In this document: positions 1-5,757 of the stretch, piece after piece
Layout of the letters: every line of letters begins with the position of its first letter
How positions within the stretch are numbered: position 1 is the first letter of the stretch
Origin: Pseudomonadota bacterium
Lineage (GTDB): Bacteria > Pseudomonadota > Gammaproteobacteria > GCA-001735895
Length of the DNA stretch: 5,757 nt
Assembly: GCA_022545625.1 (NCBI GenBank)
Contig: JACZQS010000174.1
Location: 1-5,757, forward strand
Direction: 5' to 3'
Made by a program: the position numbers and the translations under genes
Notes under the pieces: generated by a model
Databases searched by the model: none
The model's input: only the letters and a program-made list of their open reading frames with translations
What the model was told of the DNA's origin: nothing

Positions 1-1
1 A

Positions 2-109
2 TTGCTGGAAGTAAAGTTTAGTCCTGGCTATGCCACCAACTCTTTCCTGGGGCTGCGCCAGGCTCTAATACCGGCATTGTTTATCTGGATAAAAATAATT
101 AAATTATGA
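2..109 (+). CDS. C-terminal tail of an unidentified upstream gene (partial)
   Basis: The frame starting at base 2 is open from the window edge to a TGA at 107-109 and encodes 35 residues, beginning LLEVKFSPGYATN and ending FIWIKIIKL. The other two forward frames hit stops early (TAG at 19-21, TAA at 12-14). The TGA overlaps the ATG of the diguanylate cyclase gene by four bases (ATGA, 106-109), an arrangement typical of translationally coupled genes in one operon. The cyclase start has no visible Shine-Dalgarno sequence, which also fits coupling. The tail is hydrophobic and basic at its end. I do not recognise the family, and 35 codons could stay open by chance, so this is tentative. Confidence 0.4.
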   Translation: MLEVKFSPGYATNSFLGLRQALIPALFIWIKIIKL

Positions 110-1263
110 CTGCAGGGAAGAATTACCAACGCATTTATTTGACTACTTTTGTATTTATCGCAGTACTGATTACTGCGTCGATCATAATAATTGATTACAT
201 TGCCGCAGAAGAAGAGCGCATGGTCGAAGTAACCGATATTGGCGGTCGCCAGCGCATGTTGTCAGAGAGAACGGTCCATCTACTGCTGGAATATGCGATG
301 GAGAACAATCAGGAAGCCCGCGATCACATTGTCAAACTCATGGAACTTTCGCTGCAGAAATTCGATCAAGCCCACCAACAATTAATCCGCGGTCGGCTAT
401 CAGACGGTGAAGTGGTTATCTTCTCGGACAGTATTGACAATATATTTTTCGATGAACCGGAATACCTCGATCTAAAGGCCCGCATATTCATATACAACAC
501 CCGTGAAGTGCTGGATCGTGAATGGTCACCCGACCTGATTTCCAGCTATTACCTGAAACAATTGAGAGAGGCTACAAAACAGGATCTACACAGCAGCCTG
601 GATGTACTGGCTACCCAGTATACAGCGAACAGTAAGTCCAGGATTACAAGACTGCGAGTTATTGTCGCGATTTTACTCGGAGGAATCGTTGTGGTTCTTT
701 GCGGGGTTGGGCTACTGGTGTTTAACCCGATGTTCAAACGCATCGAGGCACAGGAGCAGGCACTGCATAAACTGGCATATATCGATCCACTGGCCAACTG
801 CCACAATCGGCGCAGCTTTTTAGCCATCGCCAATACCACATTCGAACGCAGCAGGCGCTACAAGCATACTTTTGCGATACTTTTTATCGATATCGACCGT
901 TTCAAAGCCATCAATGACAACCATGGGCATGCCATCGGTGACAAGGCGATCAAGGAGATGACCCGAATATGCCTGGAGAATATTCGCGACTCGGATATCA
1001 TCGGCCGCATCGGTGGCGATGAATTTGGCATCATATTGCAGGAGTGTGGCCTCGAATACGCAATCCAGACGGCTGAAAAGCTGCGAAAACGTATTTCAGA
1101 TCATATTGTTTCAAGCAAGTCCGCTACGATCAAATTCAGTATTAGTGTCGGAGCGGCAACCGTCGATGATAGTGATACCTGCGTCGACGACACTATGAAA
1201 CGAGCCGACAAGAATCTCTACAAGGCAAAACGTACCGGTCGCAACCTGGTTATTGCAGCCTGA
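106..1263 (+). CDS. Membrane-bound diguanylate cyclase with PilJ/NarX-like periplasmic sensor (GGDEF)
   Basis: This 385-residue inner-membrane signalling protein is predicted to make cyclic di-GMP from two GTP. A first membrane helix spans about residues 11-34. The periplasmic region (about 35-183) opens with GGRQRMLSERT (46-56), the signature of the type IV pili methyl-accepting transducer N-terminal (PilJ/NarX-like) domain. A second helix lies at about 184-206, followed by a short linker helix and the GGDEF domain (about 222-385). The catalytic motif GGDEF is intact at 303-307. The metal-binding FIDIDRF segment has D262 and D264. An inhibitory I-site RxxD (R294-D297) lies at the usual five-residue spacing, so product inhibition is expected. 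The usual DxLTGLxNRR loop reads DPLANCHNRR (227-236), with the T-G-L positions changed. The start at 106 is supported by the N-terminal helix and by the ATGA overlap with the upstream frame. The input signal is unknown; family members sense small ligands such as nitrate or act beside pilus/chemotaxis systems. Confidence 0.9.
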   Translation: MTAGKNYQRIYLTTFVFIAVLITASIIIIDYIAAEEERMVEVTDIGGRQRMLSERTVHLLLEYAMENNQEARDHIVKLMELSLQKFDQAHQQLIRGRLSDGEVVIFSDSIDNIFFDEPEYLDLKARIFIYNTREVLDREWSPDLISSYYLKQLREATKQDLHSSLDVLATQYTANSKSRITRLRVIVAILLGGIVVVLCGVGLLVFNPMFKRIEAQEQALHKLAYIDPLANCHNRRSFLAIANTTFERSRRYKHTFAILFIDIDRFKAINDNHGHAIGDKAIKEMTRICLENIRDSDIIGRIGGDEFGIILQECGLEYAIQTAEKLRKRISDHIVSSKSATIKFSISVGAATVDDSDTCVDDTMKRADKNLYKAKRTGRNLVIAA

Positions 1264-1290
1264 AAACCTGGGTATTGCGAAACCGACATT

Positions 1291-1437
1291 CTAGCAGGTT
1301 GTTGAACAAGTCTCAGGTGAGTGCAGAACAAGGCAAATATTGGCGAAAAAGCGCAGTTTACACGAAGTAAATGAGCATTTTGAGCCAATATTTAACGCCG
1401 TTATGTGCCGCATGAGAGTTTTTCAACAGCCTGCTAG
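1291..1437. repeat. 147-bp imperfect palindrome with terminal inverted repeats (MITE-like element)
   Basis: The ends are 16-bp inverted repeats, CTAGCAGGTTGTTGAA at 1291-1306 and TTCAACAGCCTGCTAG at 1422-1437, matching at 15 of 16 positions; the mismatch can form a G-U pair in RNA. Inside, AAATATTGGC (1335-1344) pairs exactly with GCCAATATTT (1384-1393), and TTTAC (1357-1361) with GTAAA (1367-1371) around an ACGAA loop. All three pairs share one centre at base 1364, so the whole unit can fold into one long interrupted hairpin. It has no credible coding content. Both ends carry CTAG, which may be part of the repeat or a 4-bp target duplication (then the core is 1295-1433). The structure suggests a non-autonomous transposon relic or palindromic intergenic repeat, and it resembles repeats I recall from other gammaproteobacterial genomes. 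The family and copy number cannot be told from one window. Confidence 0.8.
1291..1437. terminator. Possible bidirectional terminator formed by the palindromic element
   Basis: The long hairpin lies between the stop of the GGDEF gene and the stop of rapA, which are transcribed towards each other. It is the only strong secondary structure in this gap. On the minus strand the outer stem is followed by few T residues, and on the plus strand there is no clean T tract after base 1437, so it is not a textbook intrinsic terminator. A transcript-end or barrier role is inferred from position and folding only. Confidence 0.3.
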
Positions 1438-4322
1438 ACGGCTATCATTACGCGCACCGCATCGAGCCTCAGTTTGGCGTTTCCCAGTGCAGCTTCAAAA
1501 TGATTCAACTGATTGCGAAAAAACTCGATTTCGTCGTCGCGCACGTTGGCATTTATCTGCTGCAATGCATTGAGGCGGTCCAGCTCACGTCCCAATACGG
1601 CGTCGCCACGCTGCTTCGCCGCCTCGACCAGTTCCGATACCTGTCGGTCAGCTATCTGCGCGGCTAATTCGAGCAGGGTTGATATTTCAGATTGCTTTGC
1701 CTTGACGATCTTCAGCGAGGTGTCGGAGTCGACTGGTTGTACTATCTGCTGTATCGATTCTGCATCCAGCAACCGGCTGTGTTCACGCTTATTTTCGTCG
1801 ACGAGCACGGACACACTACTATTTGGGAAATAGCGCTGGTTTTCAAACTTGCGGTCATCAGCAAATTCCATCAGAAAATGACACTCGAGCAACAAGGTAC
1901 CCGGTTTTGCCCCGGAATATTTGATCGCGATCAGCGCGGTATTGCCAAATTCACTGGTGAGCACCATGTCCATCGCATTGCGCACAAAAGGATGTTCCCA
2001 GCTCAGAAATCGTACATCCTCGTTGGATAAGGCGATAGTACGATCATAGGTCACTGTCATACCATCTTCCGGCAAACCCGGCATTTTTGCCAGCATGTTG
2101 TCGCTGGGTGTAATCACCCAGCAGTCCTGGCCACGAATTTCGCTGTCTATGCCGTAACAATCGTAAATCCTTTCCATAAACTGAAAAATATCGTAATTGG
2201 TGTCGCGATTCAGCGCCTGGTCGGTCAGGTCTTCAGCAATCAGTGGACGACAGGAATTATATTCAAGCAGGCGATCACGCCCTTGCTGCAATGCCTGGTT
2301 GAGTTGTAGATAGAGCTGATGCGTCCGTTTGATCAACGACTCGACATTCAGAGTCGGATCTTTCAGGTGGGCCATTAATTCTTTGTGCATTTGTACGAAA
2401 ACCTGATGTCCCGCGGGACAGGTTTGATTGAATGCATTCAATCCCTCGTGATACCAGCGAAACAGTGTTTCCTGCGCGCTGTTTTCGAAATAAGGTACAT
2501 GGATATTAATTACCGCGTTCTGGCCAATGCGATCGAGCCTGCCGATACGTTGCTCGAGTAAATCCGGATTCATCGGCAGGTCGAATAAAACCAGGTGATG
2601 TGCAAATTGAAAATTTCGTCCCTCGCTGCCAATCTCCGAACAGATGAGTACCTGGGCACCCGCATCATGATCCGCAAACCAGGCGGCAGCGCGGTCTCTT
2701 TCGACCAGGGTCAAGCCTTCGTGAAACACTGCTGCTCTGATACCTGACAGGGCCTTGACTTGATCCGCCAGTCCGACCGCGGTCTCTGCAAGGGCTGCAA
2801 TTACCAGCACCTTATTTTTCTTATTATCGCGCAGGAAAGCGCCAAGCCAGTTAACCCGCGGATCTAGACTGTTGGACGCTGGCTTGCCGGTGTCCCCCAG
2901 TATCAGTTTCTGTGCCACTAAGTCATCAGGGTCGACCGTTTCCCGGTCGGCCTTGATATTTTGCCCAGGCCATCGATCCGGTGCGCTGAGCGGGTAGGCA
3001 TGGAGTTCACGTTGTGGAAAACCTTTAATCACGTGGCGGGTATTACGAAACAACACGCGCCCGGTGCCATGCCGATCGAGCAGGTGTTCGATCAGTGCCT
3101 GCTGAGCCTGGGCGCGTATCACCGCATCTTCACTGTCGAGCTGGCCGAGCCATTGGCGATTATCGCCTTCGTCAAGCGTCTGTTGCAGTACCCTTAGATG
3201 ATCATCATTCAGGCTGCTATCCTGTTGCAGCACATCTACCACGTCGGCCAGCGGAGCGTAGTTTGTTTCCTCGCGTAGAAAACTTGCCAGGTCACTGAAT
3301 CGATTGGGATCGAGCAGCCTCAATCGTGCGAAATGGCTCTCCTTGCCAAGTTGCTCGGGCGTTGCGGTGAGCAACAATATGCCGGGGGTCTGCATCGCGA
3401 GCGATTCAATCGTTTGATACTCGGGACTCACCGAATTTTCTGACCAGGCCAGGTGGTGTGCCTCATCGACTATCAACAAATCCCATTCCCCTGCTACCGC
3501 CTGCTCCGCACGCGACTGGTTTTCGACCAGAAACTGAAGGCTACAGATGATCAACTGTTCGCTATGAAAGGGATTACCGATCTCAGCAGAATCCTCATCG
3601 TCGGCATCGTGCATCGCGTCACAACGTTCTTCGTCAAATACACTGAACATCAGGTTAAATCGACGTAACATCTCAACCAGCCACTGGAAGACAAGGCTTT
3701 CCGGCACTACGATCAATACCCTTTTCACCCTTTCAGCCAATAGCTGTTGATGCATGATCAAGCCGGCTTCGATGGTCTTGCCCAACCCCACCTCGTCAGC
3801 CAGCAACACACGCGGCGCATAACGTCGCGAGACTTCGTAGGCGATATAAATTTGATGGGCAAGCAAACTGGTGCGGCAACCCGCGAGTCCGTAGACAGGT
3901 GACTGCGACAGGCTATTGGCTATTTCTCGGGTATAACAGCGCAGGTTAAACCATTTGTTGCGGTCGATCTGGCCACTCAGCAATCTCTCTGCTGGACGAT
4001 TGAGTTGCAGGTAATGACTTAACTCGGCTTCGGCCAGGCGCACCACCCGACCCGCTTTGTCTTCGCAGTGATAATTGATCAGCCCAGCGGACTCATTCAG
4101 TTCAACCACCTGCAGATCCTCACCCTGTTGATTTTGAACCCAGTCGCCCGGATTAAACCGAACCCGCGACAGGGGTGCATCCTGCCGTGCATAGGTACGC
4201 GTTTCATTGGTAGCCGGGAAAATGATACTGACAGTCCGGTGTTCGACTTCTACCACCTGGCCGATACCCAGTTGAAGTTCGGCTGCGCTTATCCAGCGTT
4301 GACCGACAGAAATTTCCTGCAT
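1434..4322 (-). CDS. rapA: RNA polymerase-associated ATPase RapA (HepA), SWI2/SNF2 family
   Basis: RapA binds RNA polymerase and uses ATP to release or recycle stalled polymerase after transcription. The 962 residues match the family length (about 968 in E. coli), with homology along the whole protein. The N-terminal Tudor-like region occupies about residues 1-105. The Snf2 ATPase core follows: Walker A DEVGLGKT (176-183), Walker B DEAH (286-289), motif III TATP (319-322), motif V GSEGRNFQ (565-572) and motif VI QRIGRLDRIGQ (591-601). All catalytic residues are present. The RapA C-terminal domain fills the rest, ending in a helical stretch and RLDAVRVMIAV. The E. coli protein, as I recall it, continues about two residues further, so the end is slightly short. 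The TAG stop lies inside the right terminal repeat of the 1291-1437 element. The ATG at 4322 gives the expected MQEISVGQRW start, with a weak AGG seven bases upstream. It is transcribed divergently from bioD. Confidence 0.97.
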   Translation of the reverse strand: MQEISVGQRWISAAELQLGIGQVVEVEHRTVSIIFPATNETRTYARQDAPLSRVRFNPGDWVQNQQGEDLQVVELNESAGLINYHCEDKAGRVVRLAEAELSHYLQLNRPAERLLSGQIDRNKWFNLRCYTREIANSLSQSPVYGLAGCRTSLLAHQIYIAYEVSRRYAPRVLLADEVGLGKTIEAGLIMHQQLLAERVKRVLIVVPESLVFQWLVEMLRRFNLMFSVFDEERCDAMHDADDEDSAEIGNPFHSEQLIICSLQFLVENQSRAEQAVAGEWDLLIVDEAHHLAWSENSVSPEYQTIESLAMQTPGILLLTATPEQLGKESHFARLRLLDPNRFSDLASFLREETNYAPLADVVDVLQQDSSLNDDHLRVLQQTLDEGDNRQWLGQLDSEDAVIRAQAQQALIEHLLDRHGTGRVLFRNTRHVIKGFPQRELHAYPLSAPDRWPGQNIKADRETVDPDDLVAQKLILGDTGKPASNSLDPRVNWLGAFLRDNKKNKVLVIAALAETAVGLADQVKALSGIRAAVFHEGLTLVERDRAAAWFADHDAGAQVLICSEIGSEGRNFQFAHHLVLFDLPMNPDLLEQRIGRLDRIGQNAVINIHVPYFENSAQETLFRWYHEGLNAFNQTCPAGHQVFVQMHKELMAHLKDPTLNVESLIKRTHQLYLQLNQALQQGRDRLLEYNSCRPLIAEDLTDQALNRDTNYDIFQFMERIYDCYGIDSEIRGQDCWVITPSDNMLAKMPGLPEDGMTVTYDRTIALSNEDVRFLSWEHPFVRNAMDMVLTSEFGNTALIAIKYSGAKPGTLLLECHFLMEFADDRKFENQRYFPNSSVSVLVDENKREHSRLLDAESIQQIVQPVDSDTSLKIVKAKQSEISTLLELAAQIADRQVSELVEAAKQRGDAVLGRELDRLNALQQINANVRDDEIEFFRNQLNHFEAALGNAKLRLDAVRVMIAV

Positions 4323-4329
4323 TGTTATG

Positions 4330-4333
4330 CCTG
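4330..4333 (-). promoter_or_regulatory. Weak ribosome binding site of rapA
   Basis: On the minus strand CAGG ends seven bases before the rapA ATG. It is a short match to the Shine-Dalgarno consensus, but it is the best one at this start and the spacing is right. Confidence 0.45.
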
Positions 4334-4360
4334 CAGTTTGAGCTAAATAATCAGGCAGCG

Positions 4361-4369
4361 ATTATAGCA
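4361..4369 (-). promoter_or_regulatory. Extended -10 promoter for rapA
   Basis: The minus strand reads TGCTATAAT, a perfect TATAAT -10 hexamer preceded by the TGn extension. The hexamer ends 38 bases before the rapA start codon, predicting a 5' leader of about 30 bases. The -35 region at 17-bp spacing (AAGCAA, 4384-4389) is a poor match, which is common when an extended -10 is present. This is a consensus match only; no mapped start is available. Confidence 0.6.
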
Positions 4370-4422
4370 ACTGCAAAAAATCATTGCTTGTAGTGAGCCA
4401 ACTTCTTGCACAAAATGATGTC

Positions 4423-5079
4423 ATGATTCGAATCCACCCGGCAGGTTATTTCATCACCGGCTCCGACACCGGCGTAGGCAAGACCTACATTGCCTGCGAG
4501 CTGATCCGGCAGCTGCGCGGCCTCGATGTAAAGCTCGAAACTCGAAAACCAGTCGAGTCCGGTTGCTCTACCGGCGAATCCGGCGGATTGATTCCCGTCG
4601 ACGCGCTCGAATTACAGGCAGCAAACAATAATTTAGAGACTATCAACCGCATTGCACCCTATCGATTTAAAGCCGCGCTCGCGCCTCCGCGTGCCGCAGC
4701 GTTGGAGGATTGCCATTTGCAGTTGGTTGACTTATATAACGCCTGTTCGCTCGACAACAGTAATCACCGATTGATAGTAGAAGGTGCCGGGGGGTTTTAC
4801 TCGCCGCTGGCCGAAAATGGCCTGAATGCCGACCTGGCGAGTCTGTTGCAACTGGCGGTAATCGTCGTCATCAACGACCGAATTGGTGCGGTCAACCAGG
4901 CCCTGATGACAATCCAGGCAGTCGAAAGTCGCCATCTGGATATCGCGGCGATAATAATGAATCAGGTGGACGAGGATATAGACAAGGACATGGCCAACAG
5001 CGATGATTTACGAACCCGCTGCGACTATTCGATATTTAGCTGCGGCTACAACCAGAAGCTGGAAGCGGTGTTTGGATGA
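4423..5079 (+). CDS. bioD: ATP-dependent dethiobiotin synthetase BioD
   Basis: BioD closes the ureido ring of dethiobiotin from 7,8-diaminopelargonic acid, CO2 and ATP, the penultimate step of biotin synthesis in the cytoplasm. With the ATG at 4423 the protein has 218 residues, close to the E. coli enzyme (about 224). Visible motifs are the P-loop GSDTGVGKT (13-21), the substrate-contact segment KPVESG (42-47), the DALELQ segment with metal-binding D60, and VEGAGG (119-124) with E120. The frame extends upstream to a TTG at 4384 and a GTG at 4393. I chose 4423 because it places the P-loop about 12 residues from the N terminus, as in the family. None of these starts has a clear Shine-Dalgarno. 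The C-terminal quarter (after IIMNQVDED) diverges from E. coli and ends short, but the core is intact. No other bio gene is present: rapA lies upstream, divergent, and a convergent glutamine synthetase fragment ends 13 bases after the stop. Confidence 0.88.
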   Translation: MIRIHPAGYFITGSDTGVGKTYIACELIRQLRGLDVKLETRKPVESGCSTGESGGLIPVDALELQAANNNLETINRIAPYRFKAALAPPRAAALEDCHLQLVDLYNACSLDNSNHRLIVEGAGGFYSPLAENGLNADLASLLQLAVIVVINDRIGAVNQALMTIQAVESRHLDIAAIIMNQVDEDIDKDMANSDDLRTRCDYSIFSCGYNQKLEAVFG

Positions 5080-5092
5080 AGCGCTTCCTGGC

Positions 5093-5464
5093 TCAGGCCC
5101 GCTCGAAACCCCTCGCCACCTCCCAGTCGGTAACCCGCCGATCGTATTCGAACTGTTCATACTTGGCCGCATGCACATAATGATCGATAACATCGTCGCC
5201 AAAGGCGCTGCGCAACATGCTCGACTCATTCAGTTCTTTCGTCGCGGCACGCAAGGTTTTAGGGATTTCGCGTTCTGAATCACCCAGGTAAGCATTACCT
5301 TCAAAGGCAGCTTCCAGTTCCATTTTATTTTCGATACCATCGAGACCAGCAGCGAGCAATGCCGCCGCCGCAAGATGTGCATTCAGATCGCCGCCGCCAA
5401 CACGACACTCCACTCGAATGGCTTTGCTGTTTTCCCCACATAGCCGGTCTCCGGCCGTTCTATT
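5093..5464 (-). CDS. Glutamine synthetase family protein, C-terminal fragment (5' end lost at junction)
   Basis: About 123 codons match the C-terminal end of the glutamine synthetase superfamily, in the branch that includes gamma-glutamyl-polyamine synthetases such as PuuA. These enzymes join glutamate to an amine or ammonia using ATP. The fragment begins near NRTAG (codons at 5450-5464), continues through IRVECRVGGGDLN (ECR followed by the GGxDLN segment), then AALLAAGLDGIENK, and ends with DHYVHAAKYEQFEYDRRVTDWE and a TGA at 5093-5095. The normal protein has about 450 residues, so roughly three quarters, including the N-terminal beta-grasp domain and most of the catalytic barrel, is missing. 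Upstream, the DNA switches to hemE coding sequence in another frame. No proper start exists; the GTG at 5411-5413 is an internal valine codon. The gene is either truncated in the genome or cut by an assembly join. Which member of the family it is cannot be told from the tail. Confidence 0.8.
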   Translation of the reverse strand, partial: NRTAGDRLCGENSKAIRVECRVGGGDLNAHLAAAALLAAGLDGIENKMELEAAFEGNAYLGDSEREIPKTLRAATKELNESSMLRSAFGDDVIDHYVHAAKYEQFEYDRRVTDWEVARGFERA

Positions 5465-5757
5465 TGCGCCGCCCCGCGAATCGGATTGGCGATCACCGGG
5501 CCGGGAGCGAATTCAATCGGCACTCCCATCCCTTCCACCGGCGTCATGATGTCACTGAAGAGAATTGCCGCGTCCATGCCGAAACGGCGGACCGGCTGCA
5601 ACGTCACTTCCGCTGCAAGCTCCGGCGTCTTGGTGAGGGTGAGGAAGTCCACCTTTTCGCGCACCGCTCGGTACTCCGGCAAGTAGCGACCCGCTTGCCG
5701 CATGATCCAAACGGGAGTGTGCGACGTTTTCTCCGACCGGCACGCCGCCAAGAAGGT
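5383..5757 (-). CDS. hemE: Uroporphyrinogen decarboxylase HemE, N-terminal fragment (partial at window edge, 3' part replaced)
   Basis: HemE decarboxylates uroporphyrinogen III to coproporphyrinogen III in cytoplasmic haem synthesis. The frame is open at the right edge of the window. It reads TFLAACRSEKTSHTPVWIMR and then QAGRYLPEYR, the hallmark N-terminal motif with the substrate-binding arginines. TPELAAEVTLQPVRRFGMD, AAILFSDIMTPVEGMG (with the conserved FSDI aspartate) and FAPGPVIANPIR follow. The true start must lie a few codons beyond 5757; the TTG at 5749-5751 is an internal leucine. Similarity to HemE fades after QIER (about 5455). From there the frame crosses glutamine synthetase DNA out of frame and stops at 5383-5385. 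Only about 100 of roughly 350 residues are HemE. GC is about 63%, higher than in neighbouring genes, and the wording (FSDIMTPVEGMG, FAPGPVIANPIR) recalls Acidobacteria-type HemE more than the E. coli protein; that last point is from memory and tentative. Confidence 0.82.
   Translation of the reverse strand, partial: TFLAACRSEKTSHTPVWIMRQAGRYLPEYRAVREKVDFLTLTKTPELAAEVTLQPVRRFGMDAAILFSDIMTPVEGMGVPIEFAPGPVIANPIRGAAQIERPETGYVGKTAKPFEWSVVLAAAI
5447..5464. other. Chimeric junction between hemE and glutamine synthetase sequences
   Basis: On the minus strand, HemE coding sequence ends and glutamine synthetase coding sequence begins within these bases, in different reading frames. The two similarities overlap over roughly ten bases (5455-5464), so the exact breakpoint is ambiguous; a short shared sequence at the join is possible. 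No terminal repeat, transposase or recombination site is visible here. GC content changes across it. Confidence 0.7.

Noticed and set aside
1340..1573. Open frame on the plus strand crossing the palindromic element and the 3' end of rapA
   Set aside because: It lies half in the repeat and half antisense to the conserved RapA C-terminus, with no recognisable protein features.
1513..4346. Several plus-strand open frames of 67-112 codons opposite rapA
   Set aside because: All are antisense to a clearly conserved 962-codon gene and look like codon-bias shadows.
4338..4366. Plus-strand promoter TTGAGC-17 bp-ATTATA for bioD
   Set aside because: The -10 matches the consensus at only two of six positions; the TATAAT lies on the opposite strand and fits rapA.
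4384..4422. TTG/GTG-initiated N-terminal extension of bioD
   Set aside because: It would add up to 13 residues not found in the family, with no ribosome binding site. The ATG at 4423 fits the family N-terminus better.
5078..5087. GAAGCGCTTC palindrome at the bioD stop as a terminator
   Set aside because: It has no loop, is only ten bases long and has no T tract, so it is too small to be a convincing terminator.
5003..5278. Plus-strand open frame across the bioD 3' end and the glutamine synthetase fragment
   Set aside because: It overlaps two recognisable coding regions in other frames and shows no family features.
5552..5743. Second minus-strand open frame overlapping hemE
   Set aside because: It is a shifted frame of the conserved HemE N-terminus in GC-rich DNA, with no independent support.
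1..5757. A new defence, toxin-antitoxin, CRISPR or biosynthetic system
   Set aside because: All substantial coding regions belong to known families, there is no repeat-spacer pattern, and the Snf2 helicase is a canonical RapA rather than a defence-type helicase.

Overview
The window looks like chromosomal DNA of a gammaproteobacterium, probably from an environmental or metagenomic assembly. The main evidence is a full-length RapA/HepA, the RNA polymerase recycling ATPase typical of this class. The other genes are a membrane diguanylate cyclase and a bioD-type dethiobiotin synthetase. There are no tRNAs, rRNAs, CRISPR arrays or transposase genes.

Layout: (1) 2-109 (+) is the C-terminal tail of an unidentified gene. 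It overlaps the next start by 4 bases (ATGA). (2) 106-1263 (+) is a PilJ-like sensor/GGDEF diguanylate cyclase. (3) 1291-1437 is a 147-bp nearly self-complementary element with 16-bp terminal inverted repeats. It sits between two convergent genes, and its right end contains the rapA stop codon. (4) 1434-4322 (-) is rapA. (5) 4323-4422 is a divergent intergenic region with a good extended -10 promoter for rapA. (6) 4423-5079 (+) is a stand-alone bioD. (7) 5093 to about 5464 (-) is the C-terminal end of a glutamine synthetase family protein. (8) About 5455-5757 (-) is the N-terminal part of hemE (uroporphyrinogen decarboxylase), running off the right edge.

Items 7 and 8 are joined head to tail in different reading frames. 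Neither gene is intact at the junction (about 5447-5464). GC content rises there from about 53% (5101-5400) to about 63% (5461-5700), by hand count. The simplest reading is a chimeric join, either an assembly artefact near a contig end or a real rearrangement.

The genes do not form an obvious common pathway: c-di-GMP signalling, RNA polymerase recycling, biotin synthesis, and fragments of nitrogen/polyamine and haem genes. I see no convincing new multi-gene system. The features most worth a second look are the palindromic element at the rapA 3' end, the GS/hemE junction, and the degenerate substrate-loop motif of the cyclase.
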